The notes under the pieces were generated by a model. The model ran no database searches and had not been told where the DNA came from. It saw only the letters and a program-made list of their open reading frames with translations. Shown here in pieces: positions 18,102 through 27,258 of a stretch of 38,695 nt of DNA. Every line of letters starts with the position of its first letter. Within the stretch, counting starts at the first letter, position 1. The stretch comes from Puniceicoccaceae bacterium. Lineage in GTDB: Bacteria > Verrucomicrobiota > Verrucomicrobiia > Opitutales > Coraliomargaritaceae. The DNA lies in NCBI GenBank assembly GCA_017854655.1, contig JAFMHF010000008.1, forward strand, positions 1-38,695. The letters run 5' to 3'. The translations under genes and the position numbers were made by a program.

Positions 18102-19310
18102 ATGCAAATGACCCTCAAACACCGACGCTACATGATGTGGGTGGTGATGTGCCTGATGTTCATGCCGCCAGGCATGTGGGTGCCGTCGTTGCCAAATATT
18201 CTGCAGGCGCAGGGGGTACGCTGGGTGTTGCCGTATGCAATGGCGTTGACGCCCTTGTGTGCAATGTTCTCCGCATTGATGTTTGGCGCATTGTCTGATC
18301 GAAAGGTGAATGCGGAGAAATTGTTGGGGTTCTTGGCGATCTTTGGGGCGTTCTTTTTGTGGCTTGGTTTTTTCGCATTGGAGCATGCCTGGCACCCGGG
18401 CTGGTATTTGTTCTTTCAAGGCTGTAATGCGCTGATCTCGGGGCCAATGTTTGCCCTAATCACTAAGATTAAGCTGGTGAATCTGCCGAATGCGGCCAAG
18501 AGCTTTCCGCTGTATGCGATCGGCGGAACCATCGGGTGGATGGCGGGCGGTTGCATCGTCAGTTGGTTTGCGCTGGATCAGTCAGCAGACACAGGGCAAT
18601 GGGCGGCCTATATTCGACTCTTCATGGGCTTCCTCTGTTTCTTACTGCCAGCCACGCCGCCGACGGACCACGTGAGTCGTGGCTGGCGAGCGGCCTTGGG
18701 ATTGACTGCGTTTAAGCTGCTCAAAGTCCGCGAATTGCGGGTGTTTTACTTCGCCTCAGCCTTATTTGCGATTCCCTGTGTGTCTTTTTATATGTTGGTG
18801 CCAACAATGTTGATGGAGTTTGGTAGCCTGCATCCGACCGCTCAAATGACGCTGGGCCAGGTGGTTGAAATCGGCTCAATGCTTTTCCTCAGCCTGGTGG
18901 CCGGGCGTTTTCGTATTCGCTGGTTCTTGATCGTCGGGATGGTGTTGGGGATCACGCGGTTTGCACTGTTTGCCTTGGCAGGAGACTTGGGCCTACTGGC
19001 GGTGATTTGGCTCGGAATCGCACTGCACGGGCCGATTTATACTTTCACGATGGTGGCTGGCCGGATCTTCCTAGATAAACGCGTGCCAGACACGATGCGC
19101 GGTCAGGCTCAAGCGCTCTACCAGTTGTTGGTCGGCAGTGTGGCAGGCATCGTCGGCAGTTTCTTTTGCGAAACGGTTTACCAACGTCAAGTGACGGATG
19201 AGCTCAGTAGTTGGTCCGTTTTCTGGTGGGTGTTAGCGGCTTTCGCGCTGCTGCCCTTGGCCTATTTCTTTATCGGTGTGATCGGCAAGCCGAGTGGGCA
19301 GGAGCAGTAG
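18102..19310 (+). CDS. MFS transporter, nucleoside:H+ symporter-like
   Basis: Inner-membrane permease of 402 residues with about twelve membrane segments. The overall pattern, including the N-terminal WVPSLPNIL segment, the loop FGALSDRK after helix 2, and the C-terminal RIFLDKRVPDTMRGQAQAL, resembles the NupG/XapB nucleoside symporter family. Substrate is therefore probably a nucleoside, but this is inferred from family resemblance. The start is the ATG at 18102, 180 bases from the divergent polymerase gene. It is followed by a cluster of hairpins before mutS. Nothing in the neighbourhood (no nucleoside phosphorylase or kinase) confirms the substrate. Confidence 0.78.
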   Translation: MQMTLKHRRYMMWVVMCLMFMPPGMWVPSLPNILQAQGVRWVLPYAMALTPLCAMFSALMFGALSDRKVNAEKLLGFLAIFGAFFLWLGFFALEHAWHPGWYLFFQGCNALISGPMFALITKIKLVNLPNAAKSFPLYAIGGTIGWMAGGCIVSWFALDQSADTGQWAAYIRLFMGFLCFLLPATPPTDHVSRGWRAALGLTAFKLLKVRELRVFYFASALFAIPCVSFYMLVPTMLMEFGSLHPTAQMTLGQVVEIGSMLFLSLVAGRFRIRWFLIVGMVLGITRFALFALAGDLGLLAVIWLGIALHGPIYTFTMVAGRIFLDKRVPDTMRGQAQALYQLLVGSVAGIVGSFFCETVYQRQVTDELSSWSVFWWVLAAFALLPLAYFFIGVIGKPSGQEQ

Positions 19311-19337
19311 CTTCCCGTCCCTTTCTCAACTTAAGCA

Positions 19338-19356
19338 AAGCGGCTGGAAGCCGCTT
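19338..19356. repeat. REP-like hairpin AAGCGGC / GCCGCTT
   Basis: Perfect 7-bp stem with 5-base loop TGGAA. It is the first of three such hairpins between the convergent transporter and mutS genes, 27 bases after the transporter stop. A short T-containing stretch follows but no true U-tract. Confidence 0.55.
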
Positions 19357-19451
19357 CTACTATGTTTCCCGCTCAGGTTTGCGGAGCGTGCTTGGGGTGC
19401 CGCTAACAAGCTCCCTGCGGGAAGCTCGTTCCACTACAATTGGGATAGGAG

Positions 19452-19470
19452 CGTGGGCGACCCGCCCACG
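19452..19470. repeat. REP-like hairpin CGTGGGC / GCCCACG
   Basis: Perfect 7-bp stem with 5-base loop GACCC, in the same convergent gap. Stem and loop lengths equal those of the hairpin at 19338-19356 though the sequence differs, which suggests related palindromic units. Confidence 0.5.
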
Positions 19471-19487
19471 TTGATCTAATCTATACG

Positions 19488-19504
19488 AGGGCGCATCGCC
19501 CTCA
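19488..19504. repeat. REP-like hairpin GAGGGCG / CGCCCTC
   Basis: Perfect 7-bp stem with a 3-base loop, ending 12 bases before the mutS stop. It is the closest structure to the end of mutS on the minus strand and could serve as its terminator or 3'-end stabiliser, although no U-tract follows. Confidence 0.5.
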
Positions 19505-19516
19505 CTCCTTTGCTCT

Positions 19517-22090
19517 CTAAAACAGCGCCAGTTGATCGTCTTCGAGGTCGGTGTTTTCGCCAGATTGCGCCTTTTTCATGCGTTTGCGCAGGAGGTTGTG
19601 GCTGGAGTCGTCGGCTTCGAGGCGTTCCAATATCGTTTTGGCGCGCTCGATGACGGTGGTCGGTAGGCCGGCGAGACGGGCGACTTGAATACCATACGAG
19701 CGGTCGGCGGCACCTTTGATCACTTGGCGCACGAAGATGATTTCGTCGTTCCACTCCTTCACTGCCACCGAGTAGTTCTCTAGGCGGGCCTGTGTCTTGG
19801 CCAATTGCGTGAGCTCGTGATAGTGCGTGGCAAACAGGGTGCGCGGGCCGTCGGCATCCTTCGGGTGCAAGTGCTCGATCACCGCCCATGCGATGGAGAG
19901 GCCGTCGTAGGTGCTGGTGCCGCGGCCGATCTCGTCGAGGATGACGAGGCTGCGCGGGGTGGCGTTGTTGAGGATGTTGGCGGTTTCATTCATCTCGACC
20001 ATGAAGGTCGAGTTGCCGCGAGCGAGTTCGTCGCTGGCGCCGACACGGGAGAAGATACGATCGACGAGACCGATCTGGCAGCCCTTCGCGGGCACCCATG
20101 CGCCGGTCTGGGCCATGAGTACAATCAAGGCGATCTGGCGGATGTAAGTCGATTTACCGGCCATGTTGGGCCCAGTGATCAGCGCGATTTGTGGGGTGTC
20201 GGCATCGACCCCTGAACTGGAGAGGCTGGTGTCGTTGGGCACGAAGGCATGTGCGCCGGCTAGGCCGAGGCGTTCGGCGCGCAGCATTTGCTCGACCACG
20301 GGGTGGCGGCCTTGCTCGATGCGTAGTTTGTCGGAGTGGTCGAGCTGCGGCTTACAGTAGTCCCACTCGCGGGCGAGTGCGCCCCAACCGATCAGCACAT
20401 CGATTTCTGCCAGCGCTTCGGCGGTCTCTTTGAGTGCATTCGCGTGTTCGAGGATCGATTTGATCAGGGCGTTAAATAATCTCTCTTCGCAGCCTAGGGA
20501 TTTCTCCTCGGCGCTGAGAATCTCGCGTTCGCGTTCTTTCAACACACTGGTGGTGTAGCGCTCGGCGTTTTTCATGGTCTGCTTGCGCACGTAGTCGTCG
20601 GGCACGAGTGCGACGTTGCTCTTGGTCACTTCGATGAAGTAGCCGAAGGCGCCGTTAAAGCGGATGCGCAGGTTCTTGATGCCGGTGCGTGCTTGCTCGG
20701 CGAGTTCGAATTCGCTGAGCCATTGCTGGCTGTCGCGGGTGAGGCCACGGATGCGGTCAAGTTCCGGGTCGAAGCCGTCGCGAATCGTGCCGCCGTCGTC
20801 GATCTTGCCCGGCAACTCATCGGCTAGGCCGCGGTTGAGCAGCTCTGAGAGTGGCTCGAAGTCGTGGATGCGCTCGGCGATGGCAGCCACCGGTGTGTCG
20901 GGAAATTCGAGCAGTGTGGCGGAGATCGCTGGCAATGCGGTGAGGGTGTCGCGCACGCCACCGAGTTCGCGCGGGTTGCGCAGGCGGTTTTGCAGGCGAC
21001 CAAGGATGCGCTCGATATCGCGAATGCCCTTAAGGTGCTTCTGCAATTCTGTGGAAAGTCCAGGGCCTGCGACGAATTCGGCCACGCAGTCTTGGCGGCG
21101 GTGCACTTCGATCAGGTTGAGCTCGGGCGCGCACAGCCAGCGTTCGAGCAGGCGTGCGCCGGGGGCGGTGACGCTGCCGTCCATCGCCGAGAGCAGTGAG
21201 CCGTGGCGTGTGTTGGCGGCAGATTTGAAAATTTCCAGATTACGCAGGGTCGCGGGATCGAGCAGTAGGGTCTTCTCAGTGCTGTATTCGCTGAGTTTGC
21301 GAAGGTTCTCTGGTTTGGCGCAGAGCGTTTCGGTCGAGTAATGCACCAGTGCGCCCGCTGCGCCGAGGGCGGGATGGTCGCGATCAATGCCGAAGCCTTC
21401 GAGGTTGAGCACGCCGAGGGTCTCCATCACGGATTGCGCGCCGGCGACTTCGTCAAAGTGGTAGTCGGGGATTTTGGTCACGGCGCGGCCGTCGCACAAA
21501 GAGGTGAAGAGCTCGTTGAACTTGGCGGCGTCCGGATTGTTGCGCCAATTCGAGGAGGCGTTTTCTGGCACGATGATCTCGCGTGGGTCGATGCCCTCGA
21601 AAGCGGCGAACAAGTTCTCGGGGCGTGCGTCGGAGGCGACGACGAATTCGCCCGTGGTCAAGTCGAGCCAAGCGGCGTGCAGCTGTTTCTTCTCTAGCGA
21701 GAGTGCCAGTAGGAAGTGGTTACGTTGGGCGTCGATCTGCGTGTCGGCGAGGCGAGTGCCCGGCGTGATGATACGAGTCAGCGCGCGCTTGACTAGTTTG
21801 CCAGGCTGCGGCGTCTCGACCTGATCGACGATCGCCACTTTAACGCCTTGATCGAGAAGCTTCTGGATATAGGTCTCGGACGCGTGGAAAGGAATGCCGG
21901 CCATCGGCATACCGTGGCGGTGGGTGAGGGTGATGCCGAGCAGTTGCGCGCCGCGTTCGGCATCTTGTAGGAAGATTTCGTAGAAGTCCCCTAGGCGAAA
22001 CATCAACAAGGTATCATCTGCGAGCTGGCCACGAATCTCGTGCCATTGCTGCATCATTGGGGTTACTTTCTTGGGCTTTTCGGCGGACAT
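19517..22090 (-). CDS. mutS: DNA mismatch repair protein MutS
   Basis: Recognises mismatches and starts methyl-independent or MutL-dependent repair. The start is placed at the ATG at 22088-22090 (MSAEKPKK), rather than the TTG three codons upstream; the protein is 857 residues. Domain I has the mismatch wedge GDFYEIF with Phe36 and Glu38, the same positions as in E. coli. Connector, lever and clamp domains follow, then the ATPase with Walker A GPNMAGKST (about 639-648) and the motifs DEIGRGTSTYDG and ATHYHEL. The C-terminus ends in a short acidic tail. Length fits MutS1. mutL is not in the window. Confidence 0.96.
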   Translation of the reverse strand: MSAEKPKKVTPMMQQWHEIRGQLADDTLLMFRLGDFYEIFLQDAERGAQLLGITLTHRHGMPMAGIPFHASETYIQKLLDQGVKVAIVDQVETPQPGKLVKRALTRIITPGTRLADTQIDAQRNHFLLALSLEKKQLHAAWLDLTTGEFVVASDARPENLFAAFEGIDPREIIVPENASSNWRNNPDAAKFNELFTSLCDGRAVTKIPDYHFDEVAGAQSVMETLGVLNLEGFGIDRDHPALGAAGALVHYSTETLCAKPENLRKLSEYSTEKTLLLDPATLRNLEIFKSAANTRHGSLLSAMDGSVTAPGARLLERWLCAPELNLIEVHRRQDCVAEFVAGPGLSTELQKHLKGIRDIERILGRLQNRLRNPRELGGVRDTLTALPAISATLLEFPDTPVAAIAERIHDFEPLSELLNRGLADELPGKIDDGGTIRDGFDPELDRIRGLTRDSQQWLSEFELAEQARTGIKNLRIRFNGAFGYFIEVTKSNVALVPDDYVRKQTMKNAERYTTSVLKEREREILSAEEKSLGCEERLFNALIKSILEHANALKETAEALAEIDVLIGWGALAREWDYCKPQLDHSDKLRIEQGRHPVVEQMLRAERLGLAGAHAFVPNDTSLSSSGVDADTPQIALITGPNMAGKSTYIRQIALIVLMAQTGAWVPAKGCQIGLVDRIFSRVGASDELARGNSTFMVEMNETANILNNATPRSLVILDEIGRGTSTYDGLSIAWAVIEHLHPKDADGPRTLFATHYHELTQLAKTQARLENYSVAVKEWNDEIIFVRQVIKGAADRSYGIQVARLAGLPTTVIERAKTILERLEADDSSHNLLRKRMKKAQSGENTDLEDDQLALF

Positions 22091-22119
22091 AGTTTGCAAG
22101 GAAAGAGCCCATTAATTAC

Positions 22120-22239
22120 GCGAATGAACGCGAATCAAAAATAATGTATAGCAGAGAAAATTGATAGATTTTGAGCCTTTCCATCCTCTGGTGCGTTCTT
22201 TAACGGAAATGATTCGTGACAATTCATGCCATTCGTGGG
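22120..22239. repeat. Degenerate GCGAAT/ATTCGTG repeat region upstream of hydrolase
   Basis: Contains GCGAATGAACGCGAAT (22120-22135) and, in the opposite sense, GATTCGTG then ATTCATGCC then ATTCGTGG (22211-22238). The two parts look like diverged inverted relatives. The region translates poorly and is taken as intergenic, which supports starting the hydrolase at 22254. Confidence 0.35.
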
Positions 22240-22253
22240 CAAATGCGAGACAT

Positions 22254-23099
22254 ATGGCAGCCATAAAGCTCAATTCTCTTCGGTTTGAAAATCCTAAAGC
22301 ACCCGCATTAGTCATCCTGCATGGCCTTCTTGGGGCGTCGCGCAACTGGCAGACGATCGGTAAAGCGCTGAAAGACCGCTTTGATGTTCACATCTTGGAC
22401 CTGCGTAACCACGGCAGTTCGCCGCACGCGGAGTCGATGCGTTGGTCGGAGCTCAATGCCGATCTGTCGGCTTATCTTCGCGTGCATGATCTAAAAAATG
22501 TCACACTGATGGGGCATAGCCTCGGCGGCAAGATTGCGATGCGGTTTGCCTGCGACTATTCGGCGGTGGTCGCAAAACTGATCGTCGTCGATATCGCAGC
22601 GAAGAAGTATCCGCCGTATCACGATGCCGAGTTTCGCGCGATGAAGCGCGTGCCTGCAGGCGCCATCGAAAATCGCCGCGAAGCGGAAGAGCTGTTGAAG
22701 CCGCTGATCCCAGATTGGGGCATGCGTCAATTTGTGATGACGAATCTGGTGCGCGGGGAGTTCGGCCTAAAATGGCAGTGCAACCTCGAAGTCCTGCATT
22801 CAAGTTTACAGGTGCTGCGCCAGAACTCACTCAGCGGGTTCGATAACTTCAAGGGACCGACGCTGCTCATCACTGGAGGAAAGTCCGATTTTGTTAAAGA
22901 CGGCGACGTCAAAGCAATGCGCGAATGGCTGCCGAATATTAAACAAGCCAGTATCGCTAAGTCAGGGCACAACGTGCACGTCGATGACCGCAAGGGTTTC
23001 TTAGATGCGCTGAACAAATGGTTGCAAGGCAGCGGCAGCATCAAAACTGCGAAGTCGAACCGACCTAAGCCCGCCGTCGAACCTAAGCAGTTCGACTAA
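22254..23099 (+). CDS. Alpha/beta hydrolase (YbfF/ABHD11-like)
   Basis: Cytosolic serine hydrolase, probably an esterase or thioesterase. I choose the ATG at 22254 (MAAIKLNSLRF) over in-frame upstream starts at 22161 (TTG) and 22209, because HGLLG then falls near residue 23 as in relatives, and the upstream segment has repeat-like intergenic sequence. The 281 residues include the oxyanion region HGLLGAS (23-29), DLRNHGSSPH (49-58, a hallmark of YbfF-type enzymes), nucleophile Ser89 in GHSLGG, an acid in GGKSDF and the histidine in KSGHNVHVDD. A basic tail extends past the fold. Natural substrate unknown. It is divergent from mutS. Confidence 0.85.
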   Translation: MAAIKLNSLRFENPKAPALVILHGLLGASRNWQTIGKALKDRFDVHILDLRNHGSSPHAESMRWSELNADLSAYLRVHDLKNVTLMGHSLGGKIAMRFACDYSAVVAKLIVVDIAAKKYPPYHDAEFRAMKRVPAGAIENRREAEELLKPLIPDWGMRQFVMTNLVRGEFGLKWQCNLEVLHSSLQVLRQNSLSGFDNFKGPTLLITGGKSDFVKDGDVKAMREWLPNIKQASIAKSGHNVHVDDRKGFLDALNKWLQGSGSIKTAKSNRPKPAVEPKQFD

Positions 23100-23114
23100 C
23101 CACTCCCAGCGGGC

Positions 23115-23191
23115 GTGGCGTCGTTGCTTGCAACGGTCTTCATGGTGATGTCTCATGGCTGAGCGATGGCCGTTGCAAGCAACGACACCAC
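23115..23191. repeat. 22-bp inverted repeat with self-complementary arms
   Basis: Arms at 23115-23136 and 23170-23191 are inverted copies with one mismatch; the spacer is 33 bases. Each arm also contains its own small palindrome (CGTTGC TT GCAACG in the left arm). It begins 15 bases after the hydrolase stop. This is the strongest REP/MITE-like structure in the window and may also end transcription of the hydrolase gene. Confidence 0.6.
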
Positions 23192-23306
23192 AAAAAGAAC
23201 TCTATTGGTTGATTCATTGCTTACTTTTTACACCTTCAAACTTTCTCACTTTTATACATCTTTACCTGCGTAGCTCTCCGAGCGAAGCGGGTTCACACTT
23301 TAGATC

Positions 23307-24332
23307 ATGACACCCCGCTCACAGTCCGAGGCCGATTCAGTCGCCGCAGCCGGTTTTTCCGAAGTTTACCAACCGGTAAAATCCTACCTGGATGATCTCG
23401 ATATCTTCCTGCAGTCGCAGGTTCAGGAGCTGGAGCCGGAGGTGCAGGAGCATGTGCGCTATGTGTTTGGCCATAGCGGCAAGCGTCTGCGGCCGATGTT
23501 GGTGGCATACAGCGGCTGGCAGGGGCCAGCGGAAAACTGTGCCGAGGATCTGGTGATGCTAGGCTCGGTGATCGAGCTGGTGCATCTCGCGACCTTGGTG
23601 CACGACGATATTTTAGATGAGGCGGACACACGTCACCGGCAAGAGACAGCAGCGAAGAAATATGGCCCGGCAGCGGCGGTATTGATTGGCGATGTGCTGT
23701 TTTCGCACGCGCTCAAATTGGCCTCTGATTTTGATACCAACGAAGTCTGCCGCTCAGTGGCGCAAGCGACTGCGCGTGTCTGTGCCGGTGAGATTGCGCA
23801 GACCTATCAGCGTGGAGAGGTAAACTATAGCCGTGAGTTCTATTTCCGCGTGATTCAGCTCAAGACGGCCGAGCTGTTCGAAGTCTCCTGCCGCCTAGGC
23901 GCGAAAATAGCGGGTTACAGTGAAGCCTTTAGCGAGGCTGCGGGGCTGTTCGGGCGCCATGTCGGCATCGCTTATCAGATTTTTGATGACTTGGTGGATT
24001 TGTACGCCGATGAGTCGATGATCGGTAAGACGCTTGGCACCGATCTGGCTAAGGGTAAGTTTACCCTGCCGCTGCTGCTGTTGCTGGAAAAGTTGCCCGA
24101 GGAAGAGCGCAACAGTCTGATGGCGCGTTTTAAGGCGGGCGACAAGACGGTATCGGCTGACTTTACCAAGCGCTTGCACGACTTTCCCATTTTTGCAGAA
24201 GTGGTCGCAACCTTTGAGGCGGAGCTAGCTAAAGCGACCGATGCCGTCGCACCGTTCAGCGAGCTGCCACCAGTCGCGAGCATGCAGCAAATTGCCGAGC
24301 TTGTGCGCGCACAGCTGGGGCGGATTCAGTAG
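23307..24332 (+). CDS. Trans-polyprenyl diphosphate synthase (IspB/HepT-like)
   Basis: Condenses isopentenyl diphosphate onto an allylic primer to make the isoprenoid side chain, probably of menaquinone or ubiquinone. The 341 residues show GHSGKRLRP (55-63) for substrate phosphate binding, the first aspartate-rich motif DDILD (100-104), KTAEL (186-190) and the second motif FDDLVD (226-231). These mark the long-chain all-E class; chain length is set by residues before the first motif and cannot be read confidently. It starts with ATG at 23307, 207 bases after the hydrolase with an inverted repeat between them, so it is likely transcribed separately. Quinone-pathway partners are not adjacent. 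Confidence 0.9.
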   Translation: MTPRSQSEADSVAAAGFSEVYQPVKSYLDDLDIFLQSQVQELEPEVQEHVRYVFGHSGKRLRPMLVAYSGWQGPAENCAEDLVMLGSVIELVHLATLVHDDILDEADTRHRQETAAKKYGPAAAVLIGDVLFSHALKLASDFDTNEVCRSVAQATARVCAGEIAQTYQRGEVNYSREFYFRVIQLKTAELFEVSCRLGAKIAGYSEAFSEAAGLFGRHVGIAYQIFDDLVDLYADESMIGKTLGTDLAKGKFTLPLLLLLEKLPEEERNSLMARFKAGDKTVSADFTKRLHDFPIFAEVVATFEAELAKATDAVAPFSELPPVASMQQIAELVRAQLGRIQ

Positions 24333-24386
24333 GAGTGGTTAGTTGGACGTTGCGAGTCGGACCTTATTCCGAGCAACTTTCAACAA

Positions 24387-24890
24387 TCAACCTGCAACGC
24401 TAGCTTCCCACTCCCTGCGTTTTTTATCAGAAAAACCAGGAATCCGGCCTTCATCGAAATCGATCATATCCATCACGCTGTCGACCACACCGATCATTTC
24501 GGGATGGCCCATATTGGTCAGCGATTCGGCGAGGAACTCGCGACCCATTTCGGTTTGTCCCTTATGAGTGACTTCCCGGTTCCATTCCACGGCGTTTAGG
24601 TCGTCAGGGAGGCATTCGCCGAGCAGGCGATCAAGTTCGACTTCGTCGTTACCGGCGGCTTCGACCGCGGCCAGCACTTGCTTAGGGTCGATGCCGAGGT
24701 GCATCGACAGAAATCGGTCAAAGCCACGGCAGAAATTTTTCTGATAGGACTTAGGCAATTCACCAGCCAGATGCTTACGGCATTTGCTGATAAAACGTGG
24801 CAAGTGCAGCAGTCCACAGGGGTGCGCTTCGAAGGGAGAAGGGAGGTCGAAACATATTTCACCGGTTGGGCCGAGGTCTTGGTCAGTCAT
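24387..24890 (-). CDS. DUF5069-like conserved hypothetical protein
   Basis: Function unknown. The 167-residue soluble protein has LPRFISKCRKHLAGELP (about 30-46) followed by HLGIDPKQVLAAV, which I recognise as the pattern of DUF5069 (small proteins common in Verrucomicrobia and Planctomycetes). The C-terminal half is acidic and ends FSDKKRREWEASVAG. No catalytic motif or membrane segment is evident. It is convergent with the polyprenyl synthase (54 bases apart) and divergent from the DsbD gene (126 bases apart), so it is a single-gene unit. Family assignment is from memory of the motif. Confidence 0.68.
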   Translation of the reverse strand: MTDQDLGPTGEICFDLPSPFEAHPCGLLHLPRFISKCRKHLAGELPKSYQKNFCRGFDRFLSMHLGIDPKQVLAAVEAAGNDEVELDRLLGECLPDDLNAVEWNREVTHKGQTEMGREFLAESLTNMGHPEMIGVVDSVMDMIDFDEGRIPGFSDKKRREWEASVAG

Positions 24891-25016
24891 GATTTAGCAA
24901 ATGAAAGTGCGAAGAGCGGCAGGTGCAAAGGTAAAAATTGTAGAAGCGAGGTTTGGTTGTTTATTAAAACAGTGATTGGAATAAGTTCAGGGTCTGGCAT
25001 ATCTGGTTAGATAGTT

Positions 25017-27167
25017 ATGCTGCTACGCTTTATGAAAAAACCTTTTATCCTCTTTGCTTTATTTGGTTGGTTAATCACTGCTTCAAGTCTGTTGCGCGCG
25101 GCGCCAGAGGTAGTCGGGGCGGTCACAGTGGAGTTAATCGCCGAGACGACGGCGGTGGTACCTGGCGAGCGCTTTAACCTGGCATTGGATTTTAAGCTGG
25201 AGCCGCATTGGCATCTGTACTGGAAAAATCCGGGCGCGAGTGGTCTGCCGGTGGAGATCGAATGGCAGCTGCCAGCAGGCTTGAGTGCCGGTGAGATTCA
25301 GTGGCCAGCACCGGAGCGGATCGAGTTAGGTGGGCTGATGAACTATGGTTACGAGGACGCGGTGACCTTGATTGTACCGATTCAAGCTGCGCAGGATTTT
25401 GACTTGGGTACTGCAGTGCCGATTCAAGCGGAGGTGTCGTGGTTGGTCTGCGAGCAATTTTGTATGCCAGGCGATGCCAGTCTGAGTATCGAGCTGACTG
25501 CTGAATCTGAGGCGGTGAACAGTGCCGAAGCGCCCGCTTTTGAGGCGGCTCGTGCGCGTTTGCCGGAGGTAACTTCGCCGTGGCAGGTGTCGGCGGCAGT
25601 GGCAGGGCAGGAATTGGTGCTGACGATCGAGCAGGCGGACGGCTCGGCGATTCCGAGTGAGTTGTATTTTTATGCGGATAAAGAGGGCGTGATCGAGCCG
25701 AGCGCCCTGCAGACCTTAAGTTCGGTTGGTGAGGGACTGGTGCAATTACGTGCAAAGCTCGATGTAACGCAGTTGCAGGAGCCGAGTGCTGTCGTTGCGG
25801 GTGTCTTACAATCGCAGTCGGGCAACTGGGCGATCGATCTGAGGATTGGCGCCGAAGATGCGCTGGCGCCGCCGCAGTCGTTGGCTGGCGAAGTGCCTGC
25901 TGCCACGGGGTTTGAGGGTGCCTTGTTAAACCTCGGGCTGCCGGGTTGGTTGCTGTTGGCGTTTCTCGGTGGGTTGATCCTGAATGTGATGCCCTGCGTA
26001 TTACCAGTGCTGTCGCTTAAAGTGTTTTCCTTGTTGAAGCATTCGGGGCAGTCGCGTGCGCAGGCCTTGCTGCATGGCGGTGCGTATACAGCGGGCGTGG
26101 TGGCGAGTTTCCTGGCGCTGGCTGCGGTGTTGTTGGCGCTGCGTGCGGTGGGCGAACGCATCGGTTGGGGGTTTCAATTGCAGAGCCCTAACTTCGTGGT
26201 GGTGCTGACAGTGGTATTCTTCCTGTTTGCACTGAATTTGATGGGCGTATTCGAAGTCGGCACGAGCCTCGTCGGTGCGGATACCAAGGTCTCAAAGCGC
26301 AACGATGCGCTGGGTTCGTTTGGTATGGGTGTGTTGGCTGCGGTGGTCGGTGCGCCGTGCATGGGACCGCTTGTGGCTTCGGTCAGTGGCATTGCAGTGC
26401 AGGCCAATGCGGCCACGGGCTTGTTGATTTTTGGTGTAATGGGCCTTGGGCTCGCGTCGCCGTTTTTGTTTTTATCGGTCTTCCCGAAGTTGGTCGCTTA
26501 CTTGCCGAAGCCAGGCGTGTGGATGGAGTCGGTCAAGCAGTTCATGGGCTTCCTGTTAATGGCGGCTGTGGTGTTTTTGGCACTCGTTGCGGGACGTCTC
26601 GGAGGTGTGGATGCGGTGATTGCGCTGCTGATCGCGTTGCTCATCGCGGGCTTGGCGGCTTGGATCTATGGCCGTTGGTCGGTGCCAGTGAAGCCGAAGC
26701 GCACACAGCGATTCGCGCAGGCCATCAGCCTGGCGCTGCTCGTTTTTGCGAGCTATTATGCAATCAATGAGACCAAGGCTGCGTATGAAAGTTTTGAAAC
26801 TGGGACTTCCGTATCGAAGAATGGACAGTGGCAACCGTGGTCGGGTGAACGTGTTGCCGCGGAGTTGGCTGCGGGCCGGCCTGTGTTTATTGATTTCACC
26901 GCGAGCTGGTGTCTGATCTGTCAGGTAAATAAGAAAGTCGCGACGCATACGGAGGCGACTGAAGCCTTGTTTGAGGAATATGGCGTCGTTGCGCTTGAGG
27001 CGGATTGGACGCGCTATGATTCAGCAATCACTACGGAGCTGGAGCGCTTCGGTCGTTCGGGTGTGCCGCTGTATGTGCTGTATGCGCCGGATGGTACCGT
27101 GACCGTACTGCCGCAGAGTTTAACCAATGGAATAGTGCGTGAAGCAGTTGAAAAAGCACTGAATTAA
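25017..27167 (+). CDS. DsbD-type thiol:disulfide interchange protein
   Basis: Moves reducing power from cytosolic thioredoxin across the membrane to exported thiol proteins. The 716 residues form three modules. First comes a signal peptide (about 6-29) and a periplasmic domain with a cysteine pair Cys145 and Cys149 in LVCEQFC. The membrane domain has about eight helices with Cys327 in NVMPCVLP and Cys448 in GAPCMGP. Last is a C-terminal thioredoxin domain with WCLIC (Cys632 and Cys635). All redox pairs are present, so electron relay should work. A second in-frame ATG at 25032 (MKKPFILF) gives a more typical signal peptide and may be the real start. A redoxin follows 91 bases later. Confidence 0.88.
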   Translation: MLLRFMKKPFILFALFGWLITASSLLRAAPEVVGAVTVELIAETTAVVPGERFNLALDFKLEPHWHLYWKNPGASGLPVEIEWQLPAGLSAGEIQWPAPERIELGGLMNYGYEDAVTLIVPIQAAQDFDLGTAVPIQAEVSWLVCEQFCMPGDASLSIELTAESEAVNSAEAPAFEAARARLPEVTSPWQVSAAVAGQELVLTIEQADGSAIPSELYFYADKEGVIEPSALQTLSSVGEGLVQLRAKLDVTQLQEPSAVVAGVLQSQSGNWAIDLRIGAEDALAPPQSLAGEVPAATGFEGALLNLGLPGWLLLAFLGGLILNVMPCVLPVLSLKVFSLLKHSGQSRAQALLHGGAYTAGVVASFLALAAVLLALRAVGERIGWGFQLQSPNFVVVLTVVFFLFALNLMGVFEVGTSLVGADTKVSKRNDALGSFGMGVLAAVVGAPCMGPLVASVSGIAVQANAATGLLIFGVMGLGLASPFLFLSVFPKLVAYLPKPGVWMESVKQFMGFLLMAAVVFLALVAGRLGGVDAVIALLIALLIAGLAAWIYGRWSVPVKPKRTQRFAQAISLALLVFASYYAINETKAAYESFETGTSVSKNGQWQPWSGERVAAELAAGRPVFIDFTASWCLICQVNKKVATHTEATEALFEEYGVVALEADWTRYDSAITTELERFGRSGVPLYVLYAPDGTVTVLPQSLTNGIVREAVEKALN

Positions 27168-27258
27168 GGCTTACAATGTTGATCGCTAAGTAGCGAAGCG
27201 GCTTCTAGTTGCTTGTTGTCTTTGTAATTAAAAGCGCCGGGAAACGATATCGACTGTT

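Noticed and set aside
17922-18419. N-terminal extension of the Y-family polymerase frame (166 extra residues)
   Set aside because: The translation is His/Arg/Gln-rich without family features, overlaps the divergent transporter gene, and the normal polymerase start MSLRYLFIDFD lies at 17921.
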